DNA from: Glaciecola sp965660815
Lineage (GTDB): Bacteria > Pseudomonadota > Gammaproteobacteria > Enterobacterales > Alteromonadaceae
Direction: 5' to 3'
Assembly: GCA_965660815.1 (NCBI GenBank)
Contig: CBFIBG010000029.1
Coordinates: forward strand, 1-43,744
DNA length: 43,744 bases
Positions 1-8,802 of this stretch are shown here, one piece after another. The notes beneath the pieces are model-generated. The model made no database searches. It worked only from the letters and a program-made list of their open reading frames with translations, and was not told where the DNA came from. Each line of letters opens with the position of its first letter. The stretch's first letter is position 1. Made by a program: the position numbers and the translations under genes.

Positions 1-1
1 A

Positions 2-1885
2 CTCCATCCAAACGACTCTGACCGTTTTTTCAAAGATTGGACAGCAATTATTCAAGGTTCAATATCCGATTTAAATGGCAACTATCGCTTTTTCTTTGAA
101 AATGACTATAAATGGTTCCAGATTAAAGGAAAAATTAGTGAGTTTGACGATAAGGGGGTTGGAACTATTGTTGGCATATTCTCAGATGTCACGGATCAAT
201 TGGAACACCAAACCAACTATAAACTAATGTCTGAAGCTTTTGAGAAAGTAAAGCAGCCGATGCTTGTACTATCACAAAATATGGTCATTGCCGAGTATAA
301 CGAGGCGTGGATAGAGCAACTTGATCGAGCAGAAGAATCGCTGGTTAATCCAAATTTCATTGAAATGGTGCCTCTTACCAAGTTTGACATGGAAAAAATA
401 AAAAGCCTGGGTTTTTGCGAAAAAACAACAGAATTGACCATAGCGAACAATCCTCCAATTCCAGTTGATATCATTATTAGCCAATTTGAAACTCCAGATA
501 CTGGTGCAAGCTATTATATAGTCATTCTAAAAGATCTCACTGAATCCATTCGCACTAAAAATAAATTGCATAACTTAGCGACTCGGCATCAGGTAACCAA
601 TTTAATTAATCGTTCAGAACTCACTAATCAACTCGATATTTTACTGTTAAAAGACAATGTATCTTTTGATTTGTTATACATTGATATGGTTGGTATGAAC
701 GAAGTAAAAGATGCAGTTGGTCATGAAAATAGCGAAAAAATATTAGCAAAGATCGCTAGAGGCTTTGAAAAAACGCTTACCGACGCTAGCATAATCGCGC
801 ATAGAGATGGTCATGAATTTGTCTTAGTGTTTGAACACGAAACACAACAAGAGCATTTGTCAGATAATGACTACAAGAATATGCTTAATTTAACGCTCGC
901 GGGCCAGATTGAAAGAGTTAATTTAGTAATATCAAGCCAAGGCTTAATGACTTTAGAACAAGAGTTTGCAATCAATTCATACATAGGCATTTCTTCTTTC
1001 CCAATACACGGTAAAACTAGCTCACAATTACTGCGTCGAGCCGATTCTGCTTTGCATTATGCCAAAGCAGCTACCAATCAAAATTATGCTATTTACACAA
1101 AGGGCATGACTCAAGAGATTGCCAATAGAATACAGTTGGTCAACGATTTGCGTGAAGCAATACAAAAAGAAGAATTGACGTTTGTAATTCAAGGTAAGTA
1201 TGACAGTAATCGCACTTTGATTGGTGGGGAATTGTTATGTAGATGGACCAGTGAAAAGCATGGATTTGTGTCACCAGGCAAATTTATTCCTTTGGTAGAG
1301 CAGTATGGTATGGAATACCAGCTCGGCATTCTGGCACTGAAACAGGCCATTTCACATATACAAGAACTCGGCAAACATAATGTTTATGTTCCTGTGTCGG
1401 TTAATATATCTGCAAGCCAAGCGCTAGATTTAGATTTTCTAACCACTCTTACTTCCATAATATCGCAAACTAAAGTGGATGCCAGTTTACTGGAAATAGA
1501 AGTAACAGAATCTGTATTTATAAATAGCAGTGCAGATGCCACTGAAAGATTAAATGCCATTAGAGCGCTTGGTGTTTCTATATCTCTAGATGATTTTGGT
1601 ACAGGGTATTCGTCTTTATCTTACCTAGGTCAATATCAATTTGATATTGTTAAAATAGACCGTGCCTTCATAATAGAAATTGAACGTGATAACAAAGCAA
1701 AAAAACTCTTCTATGCAATTATGAATATCTGTGAGGCGCTTGACTTAGACGTTGTCGTTGAGGGCATTGAAACCGAAAATCAATTTAAAATATTACATAC
1801 TGCAGGCGTTAACAAATTTCAAGGGTTTCTGCTGGGCAAACCCACTGAGCTTGCTGGATTCATTGTAGATAACCAATTACACTAA
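2..1885 (+). CDS. PAS-GGDEF-EAL protein, probable c-di-GMP phosphodiesterase (5' partial)
   Basis: The reading frame is open from the left edge, so the gene starts upstream; 627 codons are visible. The first ~65 codons end in a PAC-like stretch (GIFSDVTDQLEHQ), followed by a PAS domain (QPMLVLSQNMVIAEYNEAW), a GGDEF domain and an EAL domain. The GGDEF signature is degenerate (RDGHEF near base 802), so diguanylate cyclase activity is unlikely; such domains often act as GTP-sensing modules. The EAL domain keeps the residues known to bind metal and c-di-GMP: E in GGELLCRW, N in SVNISAS, E in EVTES, the DD pair in DDFGTGYSS, K in VKIDRAF, E in VVEGIET and Q in FQGFLLGKP. I infer an active, cytosolic phosphodiesterase that lowers c-di-GMP. 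Any sensory or membrane part lies outside the window. A TTG at 200 is an internal codon, not the start. Confidence 0.9.
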   Translation, partial: LHPNDSDRFFKDWTAIIQGSISDLNGNYRFFFENDYKWFQIKGKISEFDDKGVGTIVGIFSDVTDQLEHQTNYKLMSEAFEKVKQPMLVLSQNMVIAEYNEAWIEQLDRAEESLVNPNFIEMVPLTKFDMEKIKSLGFCEKTTELTIANNPPIPVDIIISQFETPDTGASYYIVILKDLTESIRTKNKLHNLATRHQVTNLINRSELTNQLDILLLKDNVSFDLLYIDMVGMNEVKDAVGHENSEKILAKIARGFEKTLTDASIIAHRDGHEFVLVFEHETQQEHLSDNDYKNMLNLTLAGQIERVNLVISSQGLMTLEQEFAINSYIGISSFPIHGKTSSQLLRRADSALHYAKAATNQNYAIYTKGMTQEIANRIQLVNDLREAIQKEELTFVIQGKYDSNRTLIGGELLCRWTSEKHGFVSPGKFIPLVEQYGMEYQLGILALKQAISHIQELGKHNVYVPVSVNISASQALDLDFLTTLTSIISQTKVDASLLEIEVTESVFINSSADATERLNAIRALGVSISLDDFGTGYSSLSYLGQYQFDIVKIDRAFIIEIERDNKAKKLFYAIMNICEALDLDVVVEGIETENQFKILHTAGVNKFQGFLLGKPTELAGFIVDNQLH

Positions 1886-1931
1886 ACTTAGCGAGTGGGT
1901 ATTTTGGGCAATTGTGTTACCAACAATTGGG

Positions 1932-2660
1932 TTAGACATTTTTAATTAATAACCCAATTAATAGGGCAAAGGTAAAACTCAATAGAGTACCAAGCATAAT
2001 ATATTCTGTAAGCTTTCTGTCTTGCTGTCTGCGCATATCGCCAAAACGGAAGACACTTTTTGCCGCCAGCAAAAAACCGATCCCTGCATATTGATTAATT
2101 AAAACGAAAGTAATGATTAATACTCTCTCAAGGCCGCCAATGTATTCCCCCGCTGTTTTTAATCCTTGTTCGTTTTCATGGTTTGATTCAAACTGCTCGG
2201 TGTAAGGTCGAAGAAGCAGTTGAATAACAAGTGAGATAGGCTTATACGCAAGCAAATAGCCTAACGCTATGAACAGTACTTTATCACTCAACATGGATTC
2301 TATCTTGGTTACAGCGAATTGTAAGCTTATATCACTTAACCAAACGCACACGCCCAAAATTACTAACACATGGGATAGTTGATCAATAATAAAATATTTG
2401 AAATTAAAGCCCATATGAGTTTTCCAAATATCAATTAAATAATGACTTGCAATAATAACTGCTAATGCAATTAACGCGTGTATTTTTAGGCCAACTAACA
2501 CTATTAAAACTAATGAAGTCAATATCACGTGGACACAAATGTGCTTAAACAGGCCAAAAGACTTATGCTTATGCTGCACCTTATCCATTATCCAACTGTA
2601 GGGCTGTAGGTAAAAATCAGCGATGAAATGAGCCAGCAAAAGCGTTACAAACAGGACCAT
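1932..2660 (-). CDS. DUF3307 family integral membrane protein
   Basis: A 242-residue polytopic membrane protein with about six hydrophobic segments. The N-terminus (LLLAHFIADFYLQPYSWIMDK, then a His-rich HKHKSF loop) and the repeated pattern HYLIDIWK...YFIIDQLSHVLVI match DUF3307. The conserved H..D residues inside membrane segments may bind metal or act catalytically, but no function is established that I know of. Its ATG overlaps the stop of the upstream SatD-like gene by one base (TAATG), so the two are translationally coupled; DUF3307 next to SatD is a recurring pair. No regulatory element of its own is visible. The family assignment is good; the function is unknown. Confidence 0.85.
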   Translation of the reverse strand: MVLFVTLLLAHFIADFYLQPYSWIMDKVQHKHKSFGLFKHICVHVILTSLVLIVLVGLKIHALIALAVIIASHYLIDIWKTHMGFNFKYFIIDQLSHVLVILGVCVWLSDISLQFAVTKIESMLSDKVLFIALGYLLAYKPISLVIQLLLRPYTEQFESNHENEQGLKTAGEYIGGLERVLIITFVLINQYAGIGFLLAAKSVFRFGDMRRQQDRKLTEYIMLGTLLSFTFALLIGLLIKNV

Positions 2661-3283
2661 TAGCTTTTTTCCAAAAGTTGTTTTTCAAGAAGTAATATGT
2701 AGCGCTTGACCAAATTAGCATTTATCCGTTTCAGCTGTGCATTAACGTTTTGGCGAGTCATATTGAGCTTGTCTGCAATTTTCTTCTGTTCGGGGAAGCC
2801 CTCTAAAACATACCAATATAAGATCTCTGCTTGCTTAGCAGAAATACTTTTTAAATTTTGATTGAACCAATCAAGCAGTAAAACCTGAGAGCCACTGGAC
2901 AGCGACAAGTTAGTGTTGATGTAACCCTTAGCGGTTTTTTCAAGCAACCTTCCGGATGTAATAAATACTTTGTCCATACAATTATGCAAATGTCTTATCG
3001 GCAATTGAGCTTCATCAAATGCGATAGATTGAGTGATGTATATCTTCTTGGAAAAGTGAAATAGCAACAATAACTTTAGCGACAGACTTAACCGAAATGC
3101 GCTCTTAATATCTGGATACAATATTTGAAAGCCGTCTCCACGATAGAATTCAAATTGAATATTATATTCGGATTTAAACAGCTCTAACTGAGTAGTAATA
3201 GTTTTCATGACACTTTCAAGCATTTTGGGATCTAATTTTGTTGACCCTACAATGTCACTTGTTTCTACTGCAACTGTATTCAT
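2660..3283 (-). CDS. SatD-like protein with C-terminal helix-turn-helix
   Basis: 207 residues. The N-terminal half carries ETSDIVGSTKL (residues 8-18) and FYRGDGFQI (47-55); the rest to about 120 is an alpha/beta fold, and residues ~165-200 form a helix-turn-helix (EQKKIADKLNMTRQNVNAQL). This is the layout of SatD-family proteins (named for an acid-tolerance gene in streptococci). The D10 and D50 motifs also resemble the two metal-binding aspartates of class III nucleotide cyclases, although I do not see a full set of substrate residues. It is first gene of a two-gene unit with the DUF3307 membrane protein, with overlapping stop and start. A soluble, possibly nucleotide-binding regulator is my inference; the exact role is unknown. 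Confidence 0.75.
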   Translation of the reverse strand: MNTVAVETSDIVGSTKLDPKMLESVMKTITTQLELFKSEYNIQFEFYRGDGFQILYPDIKSAFRLSLSLKLLLLFHFSKKIYITQSIAFDEAQLPIRHLHNCMDKVFITSGRLLEKTAKGYINTNLSLSSGSQVLLLDWFNQNLKSISAKQAEILYWYVLEGFPEQKKIADKLNMTRQNVNAQLKRINANLVKRYILLLEKQLLEKS

Positions 3284-3406
3284 ATATTGCGTAATAATTT
3301 AAATATAATCGTGTTAGTATACATATAATCAAAGGTCATGCAACTCAATATAGTTGCTTTAAAGTTAGCAATTGATTTAAATTGCGATTATCAGTAAGCG
3401 TAAGAA

Positions 3407-3856
3407 ATGAAAATATTAGTCGATGCAGATGCCTGTCCTGTAGTTTTAAAAGATATGTTGTTTAGAGCGGCCAAACGAACGGGAATAGAATTGTTGCTCA
3501 TAGCCAATCATGCGTTAAGAGTAGATAACGCACCGAATATCAGCTTTTTGCAAGTATCTTCTGGCTTTGATATTGCAGATAACGAAATAGTCAAACGAGC
3601 CGAAAAGGGAGATTTGGTCATTTCAGGCGATATACCCTTAGCGGCAGAGTGTGTAGACAAACACGCCACCGTGCTTTCTCCACGAGGTGAACTGCTTGAT
3701 AAAAGCAATGTAAAGTCTCGATTAAACACTCGAGACTTTATGGAAACCATGAGAGCAAGCGGCGTGCAAACTGGCGGACCGCCACCGCTAGGCGAGAGGG
3801 AAAAACGGTCTTTTGCTGGGCACTTAGATAGATACTTAGCGCAATATAAGCGGTAA
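3407..3856 (+). CDS. yaiI: YaiI/YqxD family protein (DUF188)
   Basis: 149 residues, the normal length for UPF0178/DUF188. Hallmarks are the N-terminal VDADACPV, the central SGDIPLAAE, and the C-terminal TGGPPPLGEREKRSFAGHLDRYL. The acidic residues in the first two motifs lie in a PIN-like fold, suggesting a nuclease-related activity, but the biochemical function is not established. It is transcribed alone, divergent from the SatD-like gene and convergent with the dehydrogenase whose stop lies 11 bp away. Confidence 0.92.
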   Translation: MKILVDADACPVVLKDMLFRAAKRTGIELLLIANHALRVDNAPNISFLQVSSGFDIADNEIVKRAEKGDLVISGDIPLAAECVDKHATVLSPRGELLDKSNVKSRLNTRDFMETMRASGVQTGGPPPLGEREKRSFAGHLDRYLAQYKR

Positions 3857-3867
3857 TCCGACTTGAA

Positions 3868-4740
3868 TTATTTTTTGGGCCGGTTAAGCAATGTTATCAA
3901 GCCTGAAGTATCATACCTGTTACCACCTTGTGCTTGCACTCTCGCATAAAATTGGTCAACGATGGCAGTTAAGGGCAGGGTAGAGCCGTTTCGCTTTGCT
4001 TCGCTTAATACAATATCCAAATCTTTCCGCATCCAATCGATTGCAAAACCAAAATTAAATTCATTTTTGGTCATGGTTTTATAGCGATTTTCCATTTGCC
4101 AGCTTTGTGCCGCGCCCTTGCTGATTACATCAATGACTTTATCAACGTCTAAATGGGCATTTTCAGCAAAACTAATGGCCTCCGACAAGCCTTGCAAAAT
4201 ACCGGCTATGCAAATTTGATTCACCATTTTAGTCAGTTGTCCGCATCCAACTTCTCCCATGAGTTCGTGCTTTTGGCTGTAGCAATTCAAAATTGGGGTA
4301 GAACGTGTATAGATGTCTGGATCGCCTCCAAGCATAACGGTGAGTTTGCCATTTTCTGCACCTGCTTGACCACCAGAAACAGGAGCATCTAAAAAGTGAA
4401 CCCCTTTTTGCTTTGCAGACGCGCTTAATTCGCGCGATAACTCGGCCGAAGTAGTGGTATGGTCAATTAATATTGAATCCTTTGACATGGCATTTAATAC
4501 GCCGTTTTCGCCGTAAACAACCTGCCTAACATCATCGTCATTGCCAACACATAACAAAACGATAGCTTTATCTTCAGCTGCTCGGGAAGGGGTTGGCGCC
4601 GAACTCCCACAAAACTGCTTAACCCAATCTTGCGCTTTGCTTGTTGTTCGATTGAAAACCGTTACCTCATGCCCAGCTCTTTGAACATGTCCAGCCATTG
4701 GAAACCCCATAGCGCCAAGCCCTATAAATGCAACTTTCAT
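3868..4740 (-). CDS. NAD(P)-dependent 3-hydroxyacid dehydrogenase (HIBADH/GarR family)
   Basis: 290 residues, the usual length for beta-hydroxyacid dehydrogenases. The N-terminal Rossmann motif is GLGAMG (residues 7-12), followed by FNRTTSKAQ, where a basic R after the second strand suggests NADP preference. The substrate-binding signature is DAPVSGGQAGAENG and the catalytic Lys is in QLTKMVNQ. The family includes 3-hydroxyisobutyrate dehydrogenase, tartronate semialdehyde reductase and succinic semialdehyde/glyoxylate reductases; the sequence alone does not choose between them. It stands alone, with no valine-degradation or glycerate genes beside it, so a housekeeping aldehyde-reductase role is as likely as a catabolic one. 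Confidence 0.88.
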   Translation of the reverse strand: MKVAFIGLGAMGFPMAGHVQRAGHEVTVFNRTTSKAQDWVKQFCGSSAPTPSRAAEDKAIVLLCVGNDDDVRQVVYGENGVLNAMSKDSILIDHTTTSAELSRELSASAKQKGVHFLDAPVSGGQAGAENGKLTVMLGGDPDIYTRSTPILNCYSQKHELMGEVGCGQLTKMVNQICIAGILQGLSEAISFAENAHLDVDKVIDVISKGAAQSWQMENRYKTMTKNEFNFGFAIDWMRKDLDIVLSEAKRNGSTLPLTAIVDQFYARVQAQGGNRYDTSGLITLLNRPKK

Positions 4741-5119
4741 TGTTTATGCCTTATGAATTTAAATAATTAGTGACTATAAGTGTGACACAAGACATCGCAC
4801 ATTCGAAGGATTGTTGTCGTGAAACATTTAGATGTGGAGGGAGCTATATCCTTTCAACATGCGCAGTCAGCGGCAGTGTAATAGACGCTAATGCACCAAC
4901 TTTGTTAAGCCTTATTGGCTAAGGGTTACTAGCAAAAGGCAATAGAAAGATAAAATTATAATATTGCTAGGCAGCCTTGTTAAACAAACCATTACTGATG
5001 GCTTTTTTAGAAATTCAATAACCACATATGAATGAGCCTAAATATATAATATTGTTCAATCTTTGTGCTTTTTATAAATAGATATTCAATTTTCAAACGC
5101 TTTCACATATACTTAAACC
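4741..5119. other. Gene-free intergenic region, 379 bp
   Basis: Divergent region between the dehydrogenase and the copper cluster. It should hold promoters for both. It is AT-rich near 5030-5115, just before the CopL-like gene. I see no convincing CueR or CusR dyad, no reading frame of note and no RNA gene. A weak imperfect repeat (GCAATA near 4940 and TATTGC near 4963) is the only structure noticed. Confidence 0.5.
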
Positions 5120-5530
5120 ATGAGTATTCGTGTGACGTTGCAACTTATCAGTTTGATCAGTATTTTGTTTATCTCTCAGATGAGCAACGCGTTCACGTAT
5201 TCCTCTTTCAACTTTGTTTCATCTTCTGGTCACCCATGCTCTAATGAAGTTGACACCCACAGTCATAGTACGGGTTCTGAAACTTTATCTCAATATGATA
5301 CGACTCATAGCGCGACACTCGACATGGATTGTTGCGATATGTCAGTAACGTCTTGTTGCGGGGCCGATTGTCAGTGCGTCACTGTGAGCGCGACAGCGGT
5401 CTATTTGCCAGTCGATACCAGCGAATGTGCTTTCAACCAAGGTGGTTTGAATCTGCTGACAAACACCCCCGACATTATCCACCCTTTGCCCAGTCTTCTT
5501 ATACGACCCCCTATATCATTTCAAAGTTAG
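5120..5530 (+). CDS. Secreted Cys/His-rich CopL-like metal-binding protein
   Basis: 136 residues. The first ~25 residues form a signal peptide (hydrophobic ISLISILFISQMSNA, cleavage likely after SNA). The mature part has a His-containing stretch (DTHSHS) and a dense metal-binding cluster: HPC, then MDCCDMSVTSCCGADCQC, followed by a Pro-rich tail. This matches the small CopL-type proteins that precede copper-efflux operons in many proteobacteria, including Alteromonadales. It probably binds Cu(I) in the periplasm or affects expression of the downstream pump; which of these is not known. It lies 142 bp ahead of the TolC-like gene on the same strand and may be co-transcribed with it. Sequence conservation in this class is low, so the name rests on position and Cys pattern. 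Confidence 0.7.
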   Translation: MSIRVTLQLISLISILFISQMSNAFTYSSFNFVSSSGHPCSNEVDTHSHSTGSETLSQYDTTHSATLDMDCCDMSVTSCCGADCQCVTVSATAVYLPVDTSECAFNQGGLNLLTNTPDIIHPLPSLLIRPPISFQS

Positions 5531-5672
5531 CATTTGTTTCAAAGAGTTAGTACGCAGGCACTGATTATAGTTGTTCTTTTGTAGCGATCGGTAATGATTT
5601 GAAAAGAGCATACTTTTAGCTCTTGCTGGTTAACTCTATTGTTTTATAGTTAATTGATAATGTGGGTAAGAA

Positions 5673-7169
5673 ATGAATACATCATTTTCCATTCGGGTTT
5701 TTAGCTCGATTAGCAGGCTTACAAGCGGGTCATACAGACATCAAAATATCGTGGTTCTTAGCATTTTACTGATGTCTGTAGCTTTCAATTTAAATAATGC
5801 GTGGTCACAGCAGTATTTACCGTCAGAAGAGACTCAACTCTCAAAACAAGAAAGTGAGAATAAACTTCGACTAAGTCTAAATAATGCTATTTTGACTGCA
5901 ATAGAAAACGACGACTATCTCACTAAGAGCGAATACGAACAAGAGCGCTTAATCAAACTAAGTGAAGGCTCGCGGGCTTTACCTGATCCTACTTTTAATA
6001 TCGGACTTTTAAATCTTCCTACCGATGGGTTTGAATTTGACGAAGAGCCGATGACTCAATTTAAGATCGCGGCAACGCAATTATTTCCGCGTGGAAATAC
6101 ACTGACCCTGACTGAAACTCAATTTGAGCAAGCCGCTTCAATACAGCCCTATAGGCGCTTAGATCGCACTGCGAAGCTTGCATGGCAAACAAAGTTGTTA
6201 TGGCTAGATGCATTTAAAAATCAAAGCAATTATGCCATCGTGCAAAACACCAAGCCTCTGTTTGAAAAATTAGGGGATATCGTTAGTGCAAATTACGCTT
6301 CTTCGGTAGGAAACGCAAAGCAGCAAGACATTATTCGCGCTGATTTAGCCTTAATTCGTCTGAAAGATCGTCTTTTAAATTTAGCCACTGAGAAACAAAT
6401 CGCGCTTTCTAAGTTAGAACAGTTTTTATTTTCTTCTATTCAACAAAATTCGCTGATTAACGAGTTTTCATCAGTAGAAACCAGTGTCGTTGCCAATGAC
6501 ATTGCCGATGAGCGCACTTTGTTAAGATTATCAAGACTAGAAAATCTAAATGAACAGTCGCTTTTTACTCTGCTTAATACTCATCCTAGAGTAGTGGCGT
6601 TCGAGCAAAAAATTCTAATGCAGAGCACTGGCATCGATATCGCTAAACAGTCATCAAAACCGCAATTTGGCGTAAACGCGAGTTATGCATTACGAGACGA
6701 TGCTCCTATTGGAGAAGGCGGAACCAGTCGAGCGGACTTTTTTTCAATAGGAATGAGCGTGTCTGTCCCTATATTTTCAAAACCAAGACAAGACGCTGAA
6801 GTAAGCAGCCATATTTTGCAAGTGGAAGTGTTAAAAACTGAAAAGCGACTGTTGTTGCGCGAATTGATGTCTGGTTTGAAAAGCAGCATTGCACAATACA
6901 AAGGTAGCGCTCAAAGGCTTGCGATTTACATTGACCAAATTATTCCCCAAATGACTCAACAAACTAATGCGGCTCTAAATGCTTATACCAATGATACTGG
7001 CGAATTTTCACAGGTAATTAATGCCAAAATAGATGAGTTAGACGCCCAAGTTACGGCAATAAATATTGAAGTTTCCAAACTGAAAGCCCTTGCGGCCATA
7101 CACTATTACTTGGCATCAACTGATACAAAAGACACTACCGTCTCTTTTCCTATTTCTTCACAGGATTAA
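5673..7169 (+). CDS. cusC: CusC/CzcC-like outer-membrane efflux channel (TolC family)
   Basis: 498 residues. After a long N-terminal lead (basic residues to ~25, hydrophobic core 28-38, likely cleavage near NNAWS) the mature protein has the two long helical repeats of outer-membrane efflux proteins, with the repeat start features ALPDPTFNIGLLNLP and the second-half SKPQFGVNASYALRDD. I see no lipobox, so unlike E. coli CusC it is probably not lipidated. It forms the trimeric exit duct for the RND pump encoded by the next two genes; the stop is only 4 bp before the adaptor ATG. The substrate is assigned from the pump, not from this protein. Confidence 0.88.
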   Translation: MNTSFSIRVFSSISRLTSGSYRHQNIVVLSILLMSVAFNLNNAWSQQYLPSEETQLSKQESENKLRLSLNNAILTAIENDDYLTKSEYEQERLIKLSEGSRALPDPTFNIGLLNLPTDGFEFDEEPMTQFKIAATQLFPRGNTLTLTETQFEQAASIQPYRRLDRTAKLAWQTKLLWLDAFKNQSNYAIVQNTKPLFEKLGDIVSANYASSVGNAKQQDIIRADLALIRLKDRLLNLATEKQIALSKLEQFLFSSIQQNSLINEFSSVETSVVANDIADERTLLRLSRLENLNEQSLFTLLNTHPRVVAFEQKILMQSTGIDIAKQSSKPQFGVNASYALRDDAPIGEGGTSRADFFSIGMSVSVPIFSKPRQDAEVSSHILQVEVLKTEKRLLLRELMSGLKSSIAQYKGSAQRLAIYIDQIIPQMTQQTNAALNAYTNDTGEFSQVINAKIDELDAQVTAINIEVSKLKALAAIHYYLASTDTKDTTVSFPISSQD

Positions 7170-7173
7170 CATT

Positions 7174-8802
7174 ATGACTGACAAGACAAATCAAAATTCT
7201 CTGCAGCCGTCAGCTAACAATAGGACTTGGTTGGGCAAGCATGGATTGGGTATTTCAATAGGAACGGTAACCGGCTTTTTGCTAGGCGCGCTGGTATTTT
7301 CTCAAATTGAATTTTCATCATCAACGGCACCGTCAAGTGAGAGTGATGTTGATGAGCCGCTATATTGGGTAGCCCCCATGGATCCAAACTTCAAAAGAGA
7401 TCAACCAGGGAAATCTCCTATGGGTATGGATTTAATACCAATCTATGCTGATGATGTTACAAAAGATGCACCTGGAACTGTTTCAATCGATCCTGTTTTA
7501 GTTCAAAACTTAGGGGTTAAAACGACCGCCGTAGAATCAATCGTACCTAACACTGAGTTCCAGGCGATAGGCACGATCAAATATGCTGAGGATGCAATAG
7601 AACATGTACACCCAAGAGTCGAAGGATGGATTGAAACGCTCAATGTCCGTGCCATAGGAGAGTTTGTTGACAACGGACAACCCCTTTACAGCTTGTACTC
7701 TCCTGAATTAGTCAATGCACAAGAAGAATTCATTATCGCATTAAATCAAAACAATACTGGACTCATCAATGCAGCAAAAATGCGACTGCAAGCGCTTGGA
7801 ATGTCTGAAACCATGTTGAAACGCCTACGGTCTAGTCAACAAGTATCTCATACCGTAACTTTTCTTGCGCCTCAAAGCGGATTTATCAACGAGTTAAATG
7901 TTCAGAAGGGCTTTTATGTTAAGCCTTCAATGACTTTACTATCAATAGCTTCGCTAGATAAGGTTTGGTTTATTGCCGATGTATTTCCAATTGATGCGAA
8001 TAAACTCACACTAGGGCAAAAAGCGACTATTGTCAGTTCAGATAAGGCAGGGCAAGAATACGAGGTAACACTTGATCATATCTACCCAAGCTTAAGTCCT
8101 GAAACGCGAACGGTACAAGTTCGGTTTGTTATTGATAACGAGAAACAAAATATTGTTGAACGTCTTAAACCCGGCATGTATGGCGTTGTAAATATTCATC
8201 ATGATAAAGATAACGCATCGAAAGTGATAACCGTACCTAAACAGGCCGTGATTCGAAGCGGAAATACCAATCGAGTAGTTTTGGCGTTGGGCGATGGTAA
8301 GTTTAAATCTATCAACGTGCAATTAGGTCGAGCCTTTAATGATGTATTTGAGGTAATAGAAGGTTTAGCTGAAGGCGATAGAATTGTTACGTCTGCGCAA
8401 TTTCTTCTAGATTCCGAGAGCAGTATTACCTCTGATTTTAATCGCATTAATTTCGAAGAAGAAAGTGCACAAAAAGAAAGTCCAAAAGAAGGTGCAGAAG
8501 AGGTATTGAGCACTTGGACACATGCAACTGTTAACGAAGTAGATATTGAACGAAGAATGGTCAATTTAACACATGGCTATTTAGACGCTTTCGATATGAT
8601 GGGCATGACCATGAATTTTACCCTATCTGATGAATTAGATATCAATAAATTTGAAGAGGGTGCGTCTGTTCACGTTGAAATAATCAAAGAACCTTCTGGT
8701 ATGTATCAGGTAAAAACTCTTCACATAACTGAATCGCATGATGAGACAAATAAGCAAACACATAAAAGCGAGCATGGGGATCACAAAGGAGTACATGAAT
8801 GA
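7174..8802 (+). CDS. cusB: CusB-like periplasmic adaptor with fused CusF-like domain
   Basis: 542 residues from the ATG at 7174, which has CAGGA eight bases upstream and follows the cusC stop by 4 bp; the longer frame from 7090 would overlap cusC and lacks a reason to be used. Order of parts: N-terminal membrane anchor (residues ~24-43), heavy-metal-binding domain (62-92, YWVAPMDP...GKSPMGMDLIPIY), barrel-sandwich and hairpin adaptor core (~120-430), and a C-terminal CusF-like domain (~446-519) ending in a His-rich tail. In the CusF-like part the ligands H-x10-M-x-M are kept, but the Trp that caps Cu(I) in E. coli CusF is Met here (HGYLDAFDMMGMTM). It links the pump and the channel and probably hands over Cu(I)/Ag(I). 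Confidence 0.9.
   Translation: MTDKTNQNSLQPSANNRTWLGKHGLGISIGTVTGFLLGALVFSQIEFSSSTAPSSESDVDEPLYWVAPMDPNFKRDQPGKSPMGMDLIPIYADDVTKDAPGTVSIDPVLVQNLGVKTTAVESIVPNTEFQAIGTIKYAEDAIEHVHPRVEGWIETLNVRAIGEFVDNGQPLYSLYSPELVNAQEEFIIALNQNNTGLINAAKMRLQALGMSETMLKRLRSSQQVSHTVTFLAPQSGFINELNVQKGFYVKPSMTLLSIASLDKVWFIADVFPIDANKLTLGQKATIVSSDKAGQEYEVTLDHIYPSLSPETRTVQVRFVIDNEKQNIVERLKPGMYGVVNIHHDKDNASKVITVPKQAVIRSGNTNRVVLALGDGKFKSINVQLGRAFNDVFEVIEGLAEGDRIVTSAQFLLDSESSITSDFNRINFEEESAQKESPKEGAEEVLSTWTHATVNEVDIERRMVNLTHGYLDAFDMMGMTMNFTLSDELDINKFEEGASVHVEIIKEPSGMYQVKTLHITESHDETNKQTHKSEHGDHKGVHE

Noticed and set aside
1909..1929. Hairpin CAATTGT/ACAATTG between the EAL gene and the DUF3307 gene
   Set aside because: Short AT-rich stem built on a palindromic CAATTG and without an adjacent T run; too weak to call a terminator.
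1932..3283. Prophage remnant for the SatD-like/DUF3307 pair
   Set aside because: No phage structural, lysis or integrase genes nearby, and the genes are intact with normal composition.
7090..7173. N-terminal extension of the cusB frame into cusC
   Set aside because: It overlaps the end of cusC out of frame, has no ribosome site, and the ATG at 7174 gives the expected membrane-anchor N-terminus.
8199..8564. 121-codon frame on the minus strand inside cusB
   Set aside because: Antisense to a well-conserved gene, low-complexity composition and no ribosome site; a shadow frame.
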